The notes under the pieces: model-generated | Databases searched by the model: none | What the model was told of the DNA's origin: nothing | The model's input: only the letters and a program-made list of their open reading frames with translations | Shown: positions 42,236 through 53,284 of the stretch, one piece after another | Numbering within the stretch: position 1 is the first letter of the stretch | How the letters are laid out: each line of letters starts with the position of its first letter | Translations under genes and position numbers: made by a program | Source: Liopterus haemorrhoidalis | Lineage: Eukaryota > Arthropoda > Insecta > Coleoptera > Dytiscidae | Assembly: GCA_963971575.1 (NCBI GenBank) | Contig: OZ020611.1 | Span: forward strand, 26,271,279 to 26,335,278 | Direction of reading: 5' to 3' | Length of the DNA stretch: 64,000 nt

Positions 42236-42550
42236 AATCTCGAAATCGTCGTTAAAGATCTGGTTCTCGGATAGTAGATGGGCTACCAGGTCAGAGACGA
42301 ATAATAGAAACAGGATTGGGCCTATTTCGCTGCCCTGAGGTACGCCGCTTGTAACCTGGTAGTATCTCGAAAAATATTTGTTTATTAGAGCTTTGAAGCT
42401 TCTGTTGGAGGAAAAAGCGGTGATCCACTGTAGCATTTTTCCGCGAATGCAATTATTCTCAAATTTAGCGAATAATCTTTGAAACGTTACTCTATCTTTA
42501 CTCGATACATTTTTTGCCTTGGTGAGATCAAAATAAATGACATCCACGGA
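42236..42550 (-). pseudogene. LINE reverse transcriptase fragment
   Basis: A 105-codon open stretch on the minus strand: VDVIYFDLTKAKNVS (block A, Asp present), then ITAFSSNRSFKALI, then VTSGVPQGSEIGPILFLLFV (block B, perfect SGVPQG) and IFNDDFEI, the catalytic ADD decayed to NDD. Both ends are truncated. Jockey/CR1/L2-type by motif, exact clade open. Confidence 0.8.
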
Positions 42551-43190
42551 TTCCGAGTTGCCCAAATATTGGCACTATTAGTTAGTTGCAAGCATCATAT
42601 TTGAAACGACTGATCGTCCAGGGAAAGTAAGTCCGGGATAATTTGTTTTTGAAATAAGTTCATCAACTTGACAATAATTTTCTCCATTAACTATGCTGTT
42701 GTGGATACATGTGGTGCCATGGTGCCATAATGGTTAATAATAAGAACTGGTTCGTCAAATTAAAAAAATGAATTAATAGGAACCGGGTCTGCCGTACAAA
42801 TGCAAACCGGTTCAGTGTCGCTAACTATTAAAATTAGGGGTGGCAGAAGATATGTGAGGGGGGCACAATTTTTTTACCATTATAAATATTAAAGAATATA
42901 TGATGGTTTTGAATTTTGAAAAGATGAAAGTGGGCCGTAAGCAGCCCTTTAAGCCATTTTCATCTTTCACAATTCGAAATATTCCCAAAATGAACCGCGA
43001 CAGCCCGATGTGAGTATAAGCCTCCTGTTTCCAGGTTTCATGACCATGTTTTCAATTTACATTTAGGAGTAATATGGTCAGTAATATGTCCACTTTTTAG
43101 CGTACACAGAAAAACACCTACAGTTTATAGCCGGTTGCGAACGGCTAAGCAGAACCTGTAAATTGTATAAATATTTTTAAACAAATTATT
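42551..43190. other. No recognised gene
   Basis: Unassigned AT-rich DNA. GGTGCCATGGTGCCAT at 42713-42728 is a short direct repeat. Confidence 0.35.
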
Positions 43191-43194
43191 TAAC

Positions 43195-43280
43195 ATAAGC
43201 AGGAGTCGAACTCACATCCGCGCCCTTGTTTAGCGGACAAACAGCAGGTACAAGCGGTTTAGCACTTGCAGCCACAGGCT
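43195..43280 (-). other. tRNA-like segment, possible SINE head (H)
   Basis: Minus strand TGGCTGCAAGTGCTAAACCG (A-box-like, from 43274) is followed by GAGTTCGACTCC (43202-43213), a good B box with paired TGAG/CTCC-like flanks. The downstream body (to about 43090) has no copy elsewhere in the window. Could be a tRNA-derived SINE. Confidence 0.45.
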
Positions 43281-43821
43281 TGCTGCAAGTTTTCTGCCTA
43301 ATTAAATATATAACTATTGTCCAACAGCTAGAACAGAGAAAAAAGGTAACAAATTTCCATTATTATAGCAAAATTTCGTAATTATAATATTATTTTTGCT
43401 TATAACTAGTTTTAGCTGATAACACGTTTTAAGTCTTTAATGCAGCCAGGTATATGAGTGAATATTCTAATTACAAACTACCTTTATTAGTTTTAATAAA
43501 GGCCAACTAATTTACTGAGCTCTTGAACATTACGCCATCTCCAATAATTTAAGCCATTTAATACATATATAACAAAAGCACACGTGTGCTGCGGATGATA
43601 TCCTTACCTCGACTGCATGACTAACTTAACATTAGCCAAATACGGTGATGTACGTTATATTGGCTCACAAAATACCCTACATAACGCTCCAACTAATTTT
43701 CTATTTAATTAAATAGTTTGTGGCAAAATAACGTTGCTAGTACGAAACCAGAAATGTACTTAATGTTTGTAATTTTAAAGTTGTGTACTTCTCCAAAACT
43801 CTGCAATTGAGTACATTAAAT
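43281..43821. other. No recognised feature
   Basis: Unassigned AT-rich DNA. Confidence 0.4.
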
Positions 43822-43950
43822 TAGGGTTACCATACGTTCTCTTTTCCCCAGACATGTCCTCTTTTTAAGGCCTTTAATTTCCTTTGGCCAGGTTTTTTAA
43901 ATATGTCGTAATTTTTATAGTAGTAAAATAGTTTATTTATTTATATTTAT

Positions 43951-43954
<4 letters not shown>

Positions 43955-44002
<48 letters not shown>
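43955..44002. repeat. (TA)n microsatellite
   Basis: About 24 uninterrupted TA units. Confidence 0.95.
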
Positions 44003-44006
<4 letters not shown>

Positions 44007-44039
44007 TTTATTTATTTATATTTATATTATTGCCTTTCG

Positions 44040-45620
44040 GCTTAAAATCTACATAAATTGAAACATTTAATATTACGTTAAGTTGTTAATATTATTTCTT
44101 CTGGCCTTCAGCACTGCTCTCATCCAATCCTCTCCTATTCTGTAGTCCCCCAGAAGTTGTAAAGGACCCCTAATTTCTAACTCCAGTCCTTCACAGCATC
44201 GCAGATGGTTAAGAGTCTCATCTCTGTACCGCAAGTCCTGCAAAGCTGCTCCTCCTCCTTCATCCAGAAGCAGTTTGCCCTCTCTTTATTTCTGCATCTA
44301 AATCTAGTAATAATTTTTTACTGTTTGTTGGGCTCTGTCATGTACCTTGGAACTTCTGTGCATGCAATGTATTGGTAGAGCTTATTCTATTGAGACTTCG
44401 TTATTCTACTCCAATGCTCTTGTTTCTGAACATCTTTATCGCGTTTCGTCAACATTAGCACTGTTTCTAGCCCACCTCTTCTTCTCCCTTATCTTTCAGA
44501 TATCTTCCTTTGATGTGCCGTTTTTTGCTAGGAATTAATTTTTCTTCATTGTCCATTTTGTTATATACTTTTCTTTTTCCTTCCAACACTCTTTTAAAAT
44601 ACAGTAACACCCCGACTTACGCGAACTCGGGGTTACGCGGTTTTTGATTTTTTCGTTTAACAACACTGCCACCCGCTTTCTTCAGTGTATTTCTGGCTGT
44701 GTTACGCATTGGACGCGTTTCGTGTGAAATCTACGTGCACGATTACGATTCTACGATCGAAAGCAGTTAAGATTATTTTGTTATACGTTTTCTAAACCCT
44801 TTAAAAAACATGTCGTCTAAACGAAGTAAATCCAGCACTTAGTAAGAAAGGAAAACGATATATTTGGTATATAAACTTAACATTTTCAAGGATTTTGATA
44901 GCAGAATGACAGAAGGTCTCAGCTCAATTGAAAAGGGCTTAAAAATTTTAGAAACACAGACTCCAATGAAGAACGCGTTGTAACTACAAAGAAAGGAATA
45001 AAGAAATTATTAGCTTGCTACGAAGAAATTCTGCTTTAAATTTTATTCAAGCAGAATTCCTTCACCTTCATTTCAAGATCTTCTTTTGAAGGCGTTGTGT
45101 CGTCAGACAAATTTATTAGATTTTATGAACCCATCGAAATAACTTTTTTTCGTAACTCATTTATTTATTTATTTTGTGGTAATATGTAAAAATAACTGCA
45201 ATTTTATTAAATATTTTTCTTCTAAACTATTGTTTTTGTTAGTCCTTGGTCCCAATTAAACAAGATTGTATGTACTTATATGCAAAGTTAAACCCCGACT
45301 TACGCGAATACGACTTAAGCGATTTTCGTCGGTCCCACCTATCGCGTAACTTCGGGGTATTACTGTATTGTTTTTTGTTGTGGCAATATTCTTCGTATTT
45401 CATTGCTCTTTTGCCCGTCATTATCCTTATTTTTTCTCTCTTTGTTTCTTCCAAAACGATGTAACTTGGGAGTATGTCTGTCTAAACCCAACGTCCATTT
45501 CAGGTATAGCTCCAGCAATCTTTCTATCGTAATTTTTATATCAAAAGGTAATAAAACATTATTAAAATAGATACAATCTTGAGAAAAGAATAAATGGACA
45601 CAAGAAGATAATAGCATAAT
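44040..45620 (-). pseudogene. R1-type LINE ORF2 3' half, split by a pogo insertion
   Basis: Read on the minus strand, 45620-45366 gives LELYLKWTLGLDRHTP and EETKREKIRIMTGKRAMKYE. After the pogo element, 44600-44040 gives decayed text, then CFWMKEEEQLCRTCGT (zinc-knuckle start), RDETLNHLRCCEGLELEIRG and RIGEDWMRAVLKARRNN, in shifting frames. The YxKWxLGLDRxTP block and the C-terminal CxxC...H...C knuckle are characteristic of LINEs very common in ants and other insects. The fragment at 45770-46222 belongs to the same family in the opposite orientation. Confidence 0.6.
44602..45365. mobile_element. pogo/Tigger-type element
   Basis: Inverted ends CAGTAACACCCCGACTTACG and (right, complement) CAGTAATACCCCGAAGTTAC, flanked by TA on both sides (44600-44601 and 45366-45367). 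The CAGT...CCCCG ends and TA target fit pogo/Tigger. The inside holds readable scraps of a transposase, such as the MSSK start near 44810 and TTKKGIKKLLACYEEIL near 44983-45033, but most of the gene is deleted. It interrupts the LINE at 44040-45620. Confidence 0.8.
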
Positions 45621-45769
45621 TATATAAACATTAATCGTTTTAGGTGTTCTCTTTTCTAGTAACTGGATATGGTAACCCTAATTAAATAGAAATTAAAGGT
45701 CCAAAACGGATTCTGAAAAGAGGTAATAGTATATTACCTCTAATAGTATATTATTAAGAGAATATTACA

Positions 45770-46222
45770 ACTGGGTGCCGGAGGAGTGGTGGTGGGAAGG
45801 AGGAATTATTGGACAATGGGATACGCTGATGATCTGACTCTGATGGCAGAGAATGAGCTAGGATTAAAGAGGATGATGGTCAGAGCGGACAAGTACTTTA
45901 AAAGAAAAAAACTGGAGGTAAACAGAGATAAGACGAAGGTGATGGTGTTTGGAAAGGGGGGAGGAAAGAGAAAGAAAATAAGATGGGAATGGTCAGGGAC
46001 GGAAATTGTATGAAAAGTATGAAAAGTATGAAGTACCTCGGATACGTTCTAACGAGGAACAACAGGGCAGAGCAGCACGTTAGAGAAAGGGTAAAGAAAG
46101 CAAGAATGATTATGGGAAGCTATGGAGCATAGGAGAGAGGAGGTTTGACGGCGATATTAGGTGGAGGATGAAATTATTTGACGGGATAGTGAAGAGTGTC
46201 CTCATGTACGGAGTAGAGATCT
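45770..46222 (+). pseudogene. R1-type LINE reverse transcriptase fragment
   Basis: The frame reads MGYADDLTLMAENELGLKRM, DKYFKRKKLEVNRDKTKVMV and FGKGGGKRKKIRWEWSGTEI. These are the YADD box and following block, with the FRKGGGxxRKxxW pattern of ant-type LINEs. It then breaks at a small TATGAAAAG triplication (46005-46030). Further scraps (MKYLGYVLTRNN and RWRMKLFDGIVKSVLMYGVE) follow in other frames until about 46222. Confidence 0.8.
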
Positions 46223-46541
46223 AGGGATCTAGGTATAAAGTCAGTAGCATGGTGTGTTACTGACTTTAAATTGTGTGTTACTGACTAAAAACAAACCAAA
46301 ATAACCAGATCTATGGTCTATTTCAAAGTAGAAAAATGTGTGTAAGAGATAGGAGCTGTTTGTCCTTGCTTCGGATTGGTTTAAATCGTCATCCATATTA
46401 CACTGTTAAAATATTGTTTTTAGTCCAAGTTGACAGATGTTCAGTGTCATACATTGGAAATATGTACTACTATTATTTATATTATTGAATTTTTTTCATA
46501 TATTTTGTTATTATTTACATATTTAGACTTTTATTTATATA

Positions 46542-49500
46542 CTAGCTGAAAACCCGTGCTTCGCTACGGTATATTGATGGTCTCATTGGCATAAAATCTG
46601 CAGTTTGTTTTTAAACTTGTGTATGGGTAACCTTTGTAACAAAAAATCTAGTCGATATCTCATCTGTCCTAAGAGATATTGAGGAATCCGGGAAAAAACA
46701 TTTTACTCCTTTTCACCAGATAGGGGTCGAACTTGAAAAAATCCTTTCTTAGTGGGTTCTTACGTTATACTGAAAAATATACTCTCCGAATTTTTTATTT
46801 CTAACAAAAAAATACTAATTTACCCTTTAGGAGTGAAATAAAACTGTCAAAACTCATATATGCCAAAATGGAATGTTATAACTCAACAACCGCTGGAAAT
46901 ACAAAGGGTTCTATAATTCACCCCGAATGTAGATTCACCCCTTTAGGGGTTGATTAAGATAAAATCCTGAAATTCATTTTTCGGCATTTGTATGGGCAAT
47001 CTTTATAAGCAAAAACCAAGTCTATATCTTATTGATCCTAGAAGATATTAAGGCGTCCTTGAAATCACAATTCCCTCTTTTCACCCTTTAGGGGTGATAT
47101 TTGTTAAAGGTAAAAAACTGTTAAAACCATTTCGAGACATTTTAAAAAGACACCTATGTGCCAAAAAGAAACGTTATAGCTCAACAAACACAGGAAATAC
47201 GACGCGATGTATAATCTACCCCGTTTGTAGAATCACCCATTTAGGGGTTGATTAGGACGAAATCCTAAAATAAGTTTTTCGGCATTTGTATGGATAATTT
47301 TTGTAAGCAAACACCAATTCGATATCTTATTGGTCCTAAAAGAATTAAGGAATTACTGAAATCACATTTCACCCCTTTTCACCCTTAAGGGGTGAAATTA
47401 AAAAAAAAATGTCAAAATCATTTCGAGATATTAAAAAAAAAAACACTTATGTGCCAAAAAGTAAAGTCGCAACTAAACGAACACAGGAAATACGACGGGA
47501 TGTATAATTCATCCCGATTGTTGATCCACCTCTTAAGGGGTTGATTAGGACAAAATCCAAAAATTGGTTTTTCGGTATTTGCATGGGTAGTTTTTGTAAG
47601 CAAAAACCAAGTCGATATCTTATTGGTCCTAAAAAATGTTAAACAATCCTTGAATTCACATTTGACCCCTTTTTACCCTTTAGGGGTTAAATTTAAAAAA
47701 ATTGTCAAAACCATTTCGAGATATTTTAAAAATACGCCTATGTGCCAAAAAGAAACCTTATAACCCAACAAACACAGGGAATACGACGGGATGTATAATT
47801 CACCCCAATTGTAGATCCACCGTTTAGGGGTTGATTAGGACAAAATCCTGAAATATATTTTTCCGTATTTGTATGGGTAATCTTTTTAAGCAAAAAGCAA
47901 GTCGATATCTTATTGGTCCTAAGAGATATTAAGGAATCCTTGAAATCACAATTCACCCCTTTTCACCCTTTAGGAGTGAAATTTAAAAAAACTGTCAATA
48001 CCATTTCGAGATATTTTAAAAAGACACCTATATGCCAAAAATTAATGTTGCAACTAAATGAACAGAGGAAATACGACGGGATGTATAATTCACCTTGATT
48101 GTAGATCCATCCCTTTAGGGGTTGATTAGGACCAAATCCTGAAATAAGTTTTTCGGTATTTGTATGGGTAATCTTCGTAAGCAAAAAGCAAATCGATATC
48201 TTATTGTTCCTAAGAGATATTAAGGAATCCTTGAAATCACAATTCATCCCTTTTCACCCTTTAGGGGGTAATTTTAAAAAAATGTCAAAACTATTTCGAG
48301 ATATTTTAAAAAGATACCTATGTGCCAGTAATCTTGCAACTAAACGAACACAGGAAATATGGCGGGATGTATAATTCACCCCGATTGTAGATCCACCCCT
48401 TAAGGAGTTGATTAGGACAAAATCCAAAAATTGGTTTTTCGGCATTTGCAAGGGTAGTTTTTGTAAGCAAAAATCAAGTCGATATCTTATTGGTGTTAAA
48501 AAATATTAAACAATCCTTGAAATCACATTTCACCCCTTTTCACCCTTTAGGGGTTAAATTGAAAAAAGTTGTCAAAACCATTTCGAGATATTTTAAAAAG
48601 ACGCCTATGTGCCAAAAAGAAACCTTATATCTCAATAAACACAGGGAATACGACGGGATGTATAATTCACCCTGATTGTAGATCCATCCTTTAGGGGTTG
48701 ATTAGGACAAAATCCTGAAATATATTTTTCGGTATTTGTATGGGTAATCTTTGTCAGCAAAAAGCAAGGCAATATCTTATTGGCCCAAAGAGATTTAAGG
48801 AATCCTTGAAATCACAATTCACCCCTTTTCACCCTTTAGGGGTGAAATTTTAAAAAACTATCAAAATCTTTTCGAGCTATTTTAAAAAGACACCTATGTG
48901 CTAAAAAGTAATGTTGCAACTAAACGAACACAGGAAATACGACGAAATGTATAACTCACCCCGATTGTAGATCCACCCCTTTAGGGGTTGATTAGGACAA
49001 ATTCCTGAAATACGTTTTTCAGTAATTGTATGGATAATCTTTGCAAGCAAACAGTAAGTCCATATCTTATTGGTCCTAAGAGATATTAAGGAATCTTTGA
49101 AATCACAATTCACCCCTTTTCAACCCTTAGGGGTGAAATTTTAAAAAACTGTCAAACCCATTTCGAGGTATTTTAAAAAGACACCTATGTGCCAAAAAGT
49201 AATGTTGCAACTAAACGAACACAGGAATTACGACGGGATGTATAATTTACCCCGATTGTAGATCCACCCCTTTAGGGGTTGATTAGGACAAAATCCTGAA
49301 ATTGGTGATTCGGTATTTGTATGGGTAATCTTTGTAAGCAAAAAGCAAGTCGATATCTTATTGGTCCTAAGAGATATTAAAGAATCCTTAAAATCACAAT
49401 TCACCCCTTTTCACCCTTTAGGGGTGAAATTTAAAAAAACTGTCAATACCATTTAGAGATATTTTAAAAAGACACCTATGTGCCAAAAAGTAATCTTGCA

Positions 49501-49873
49501 ACTAAACGAACACAGGAAATACAACGGGATGTATAATCCACCCCGATTGTAGGTTCACCCCTTTAGGGGTTGATTAGGGCAAAATCCCGAAATTAGTTTT
49601 TCGGCATTTGTATGGGTAATACTTATAAGCAAAAACTAAGTCGATATCCCATCGGCCCTAAGAGATATTAAGGAATTCGTGAAATCACATTTCACCCCTT
49701 CTCATCCCTTAGGAGTGGAATTTCGAAAAATCCCTTCTTAGTGGGTTCTTACGTCATGAAGGGAATATACTCTCCGAATTTCAAGTTTCTAGGCCCAGGG
49801 GTTCGGGCTGGGCGGTGATGAGTGAGTGAGTCAGTCAGTCAGTCAGGACACTGCCTTTTATATATATAGATAG
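46542..49873 (+). mobile_element. Non-autonomous retroposon-like element with amplified core
   Basis: Starts TACTAGCTGAAAACCCGTGC TTCGCTACGG and ends with four GTCA(G)T units, GGACACTGCC and a TTTTATATATATAGAT terminus. The same kind of head and tail frames many insect RTE-related non-autonomous repeats. GTGGGTTCTTACGT and ATACTCTCCGAATTT occur both near the start (46751) and near the end (49741), bracketing the tandem core. No protein is encoded. Confidence 0.55.
46690..49735 (+). repeat. ~290-bp tandem array, about 10 copies
   Basis: The anchor GGGGTTGATTAGG recurs at about 46949, 47247, 47540, 47830, 48121, 48407, 48697, 48987, 49278 and 49569, a spacing of 286-298 bp. Each unit holds two short palindromic words (CACCCTTTAGGGGTG and CACCCCTTTAGGGGTTG), plus TTTCGAGATATTTTAAAAAG, GACGGGATGTATAAT and TCGATATCTTATTGG. 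Edge units are the most diverged, inner units more alike. Short frames reported over it are by-products. Confidence 0.92.
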
Positions 49874-50484
49874 ATTTGGCGTAGATCTTATGAAGAAAAT
49901 TCTCCATGTAATTTGTTTTTACGCAGTTATATATTTTTTAGGTTATCTGACATATAAATATTTTTTGACACTTGACAATTCACAGATCAAGAGAGAGGAC
50001 TAATGTGAGGCCAAAAGACAGCCCAGCTGATAGGGCCCAAAGAGGAAATTATTGATATAATTTTTAGACCTTCATATATACATATATTTTTAATTTTTAT
50101 TTACAATAATTATTTAAATAAGAAACCTTGTCTCTGAAGATATATTGTTTGTTTTATTGCTTTGTTTAAACTCTTTTAGCCAAATCTTTCTTTTTATATA
50201 TAGTACATAATTTTTAAAATTAATATTTTTTTAACTTTTTCAAATTTCCCATTAAACTGAATTTATGTCGTATAAATAACGTAAGTATATTATCTGCCTT
50301 GTTTATTTCAATATCTTATTAACCTTTTTATAATAAAAAAAAAAAAACACTTGCTAACCCAGTTACTACGCCCATGCCCTAGTTGTAACTTATTTTAAAT
50401 TTCCCGCTATACTGTATTTGATCAGTGTAAATCGTACTCGGTTGGCAACGCTATCTACTTTTTTCTACTTTGAAATAGACCATA

Positions 50485-51257
50485 GTTTGTTCTTACAAAA
50501 GTGAACTGCTTATAACCTAAAATAATACAAACATAACCCCAAACTATAAAGCCTTTTTTACAATATAACCAAGTTTCTAAAAGTCAGTAATACACTATAA
50601 AAATCACCAAAATAACTAGATCTAGTCTGTTCTTACAAAAGTGAACTGCTTATATAAATTATTTGTTAAAATAAAAAGTTTGTTAAAATAATTATTTGTT
50701 AATTTTTTGCTTTTGTTCATTGTCGCCGATCGAATTTTCTCATCCAGCCTTGTTACAAAATATACTTTTCTATAATTTAGCATTCAAATTTTTTTTGTTT
50801 CGCTGCTAGAGCGCCGCGAAGTTGGTCTATTTTGAATTCATGAAACATATACTTTTCGCTTCAACTAACGTAAAAATATTATCGCTACACAAAATAAAAA
50901 AAAGCAATAAAATTTTCTAAATTATGCGATATATATATTTTTTTTGTTGCCTTAAACGTCATCTCTAATTCAGAATGTTATATTTTTTTCGAATTTTTCA
51001 TTTTCAATTCTGCAAATTTTCCAAATTATACGATTTTTTTTTGTCTCTCCTAAATGTCCTATTCAATTCAGTATTATATAAACATTTATATTATTATAAA
51101 CATTTTTCGAATTCTGCAATCGAACAGAAATATTTGCAAATAAACATTTTTTGCACGATTTTCAAGGTTTTCTCGAAGTTCCGTGGACTATTAGGAAAAT
51201 ATGTAATTTAATAATGAAAAAGTTATTAATCGAAGAGAAGAGGGATCTCAATAAAAC
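50485..51257. other. Host repeat flank and AT-rich DNA
   Basis: 50485-50660 holds two copies of GTTCTTACAAAAGTGAACTG, the repeat in which the TA element inserted. The remainder to 51257 is AT-rich with nothing recognised. Confidence 0.4.
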
Positions 51258-52740
51258 CTAAAAAATAATAATATATTTATTGACTTAGTTACATTAAATC
51301 TGTTTTAAGTCAGTCAAGACATATACATTTAATTATACAATTATTATATGATTTCAAGATTTTTATTACATTTTTAAAACTTATATTTAAATAATTCTTC
51401 TGTGGAGTAAAATGGATGTTCAGTAAAAAACTGCTTCATCCTTTTTTTGAATTCGTTATAACCCAAACTTCTGAGTTCCACTGGTAACTCATTAAGTAGT
51501 TTGACTCCATAGAAGTTCTCACAATTACGAGATTTAGTAAGTCTCAGAAAATCTGGGTATAAATTCGACCTGCCTCTTGTGTTGTATTGGTGTATTTCCG
51601 CATGAGTTTGAAAACTGCATATTTTTTTATGGGTCGAAATTAGGGAATGGTACATGACCGCGGATGGAAAAGTCATTATATCCAAAGAAATAAAATTATT
51701 GCGACAATCAGCTCTGTAGGGTGAACGTGTAATTACTCTGATTGCGCGTCGTTGTAAACTAAAAATTCTGTTAGCTGCTGCCGAATGACCCCATGCTGTA
51801 ATGCCATATGTCATTTGGGAATGGAATAATGCATAGTATGCCATTCTCAGAACGTCGGTACTTACAATGGATGTCAGGTTTCTTAACAAATATATTGTAG
51901 AACACAATTTTTTTGCTAAAACACTGACATGCTGATCCCAAGTGAGTTTGGGATCAATTAGTACCCCCGATAAGTTCACGGATTTCGGATTATCAAAATT
52001 GTTTGGTTTTAGTGTTAAAAGAATTTGTTGGGTCTTATTGAGGTTTAGGGAGAGTTGATTAGTGTCGAACCAGTACTTAGCTCTCTGCATTGCGATGTTA
52101 TTAATAGTGGTAACATCAACAAGTGATGACGATCTTGCAATCAACGTTGTGTCATCGGCGTATAAAATACTGGTTCCATCAATGTAGGAGGGGAAGTCAT
52201 TGATATAAATCAAGAAGAGGAGAGGACCGAGGATTGATCCTTGTGGAACGCCCGAGGTAACCGTTAAGGGATTTGACGAGACATTTTTAAATGAAACAAT
52301 CTGTGTCCTATTTTCTAAGTAGGATGTAATCAACTTGCTACTGTTCTCGTCAAATCCATATAAGGTTAACTTTTCTAATAGTATTTCATGGGTGACACAA
52401 TCAAAAGCTTTTGAAAGATCTAATAATGTGGCCAAGCAGTATTCTCTAGATTCCATGGAACCCGATATTTCAGAAAGGAATGATGATATTGCATCTGTTG
52501 TTGATTTACCGCTTCTAAATCCAAACTGTGCCTTATTGAACAACTTTTTACTATCAAAGTATTCGAGTATTTGAGTTGACAATATCTTTTCGAATATTTT
52601 GGAAAATATTGGCAACAGTGAAATTGGGCGGAAATTTCCTGGATCATCATTATCACCTTTCTTATATATCGGGAGCACTGTTGCAATTTTTAATTCATCT
52701 GGAAAAATATTACATGTTATACAGTTATTAAATGTAAACC
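51258..52740 (-). mobile_element. 5'-truncated Jockey/CR1-like LINE
   Basis: Comprises the RT part of ORF2 and a ~115-bp 3' untranslated region ending AATAAATATATTATTATT. The 5' break lies near 52740, where the readable protein begins abruptly. The ORF is still open, suggesting a fairly recent insertion. Confidence 0.85.
51374..52738 (-). CDS. LINE ORF2 reverse transcriptase, 5'-truncated, open
   Basis: About 454 codons open on the minus strand. From codon 1 at 52738 it reads FTFNNCITCNIFPDELKIAT, then LPIYKKGD and FRPISLLPIFSKIFEK (RT block 0-1). It continues with QFGFRSGKST, the first catalytic Asp in LLDLSKAFD, then SGVPQGSILGPLLFLIYIND and the YADDTTL catalytic box. The thumb and C-terminal region (SLQRRAIRVITRSPYRADC, FYGVKLLNELPVELRSL) are complete to the stop at 51374. 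The endonuclease domain and ORF1 are missing, so it cannot mobilise itself. It is a retrotransposon gene remnant, not a host gene. Jockey/CR1 group by motif; exact clade not determined. Confidence 0.88.
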   Translation of the reverse strand, partial: FTFNNCITCNIFPDELKIATVLPIYKKGDNDDPGNFRPISLLPIFSKIFEKILSTQILEYFDSKKLFNKAQFGFRSGKSTTDAISSFLSEISGSMESREYCLATLLDLSKAFDCVTHEILLEKLTLYGFDENSSKLITSYLENRTQIVSFKNVSSNPLTVTSGVPQGSILGPLLFLIYINDFPSYIDGTSILYADDTTLIARSSSLVDVTTINNIAMQRAKYWFDTNQLSLNLNKTQQILLTLKPNNFDNPKSVNLSGVLIDPKLTWDQHVSVLAKKLCSTIYLLRNLTSIVSTDVLRMAYYALFHSQMTYGITAWGHSAAANRIFSLQRRAIRVITRSPYRADCRNNFISLDIMTFPSAVMYHSLISTHKKICSFQTHAEIHQYNTRGRSNLYPDFLRLTKSRNCENFYGVKLLNELPVELRSLGYNEFKKRMKQFFTEHPFYSTEELFKYKF

Positions 52741-53284
52741 TGTTTAAACCGGTTTGAAATCTCTAATTTTTATATCCCAAATTCATGAGCAATAAGATTT
52801 TCAATGCTCAATCAGTATCGGTATTCAGTTTCACGAAGATTCACTGAAGCATTAAATGATAAACGTGTATTGTTAGCTAAAGATGTGGAATTGTCGATCA
52901 TTATATTCAAGCTTACATGTGTGTACGGTTCAGTACAGTACTCTGCAGCTCACAGCTGAATCTCGAGTTCCTGCTGATGGTCCGGGATTCTCGTTTTAAA
53001 GATTGGTTCGTTGGAATTGCTTATCTAACGGCTATCATTATTTTTGCAGCGTTCGTTTGGAAGATTTAAAGTGATTTTTGTAGATTTTAAGTACACAATA
53101 TTTCAATATATATTTACTGAGTTTTTATGCTTCAAAAAATAAAACCGAGTATAAGAAAAGGTGGTAGAGAAGATGTGGGAAGAGTGGAACAAAGGGTACA
53201 GTGGAACATCGTTGCTTATTTTTACGTATATTAAAATATTGTAGAATGTTAAGCTTCAGATGTCATCCCATGACGTATTCTTAC
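52741..53284. other. No recognised feature
   Basis: Unassigned DNA between the LINE and the next hAT element. Confidence 0.4.

Larger units (their letters stand above)
43822..45680. mobile_element. TAGGGTTACCAT-ended block, 7-bp duplication
   Basis: TAGGGTTACCATACG at 43822 and the complement of the right side, TAGGGTTACCATATCC (ending 45680), are inverted, and attaaat is identical outside both (43815-43821 and 45681-45687). TTCTCTTTTC lies just inside each end. The block encloses a TA microsatellite, a decayed LINE and a pogo element. hAT-like by end shape; class uncertain. Confidence 0.55.
46314..50482. mobile_element. TA-flanked TIR element enclosing a nested 3.3-kb repeat
   Basis: Inverted ends TGGTCTATTTCAAAGTAG plus five A are identical on both sides for about 23 bp, with TA at 46312-46313 and 50483-50484. 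A paralogous empty site at about 50608-50655 has the same flanks with a single TA, confirming the borders. Without the nested block (46542-49873) the element is about 840 bp and has no gene, so it is a Tc1/mariner-like MITE. Confidence 0.8.

Noticed and set aside
47418..49113. Series of 60-94-codon frames on both strands
   Set aside because: They recur with the 290-bp unit and are by-products of the tandem array.
46690..49735. CRISPR-like regular repeats
   Set aside because: Units are 290 bp with no short repeat/unique spacer pattern, and the DNA is eukaryotic.
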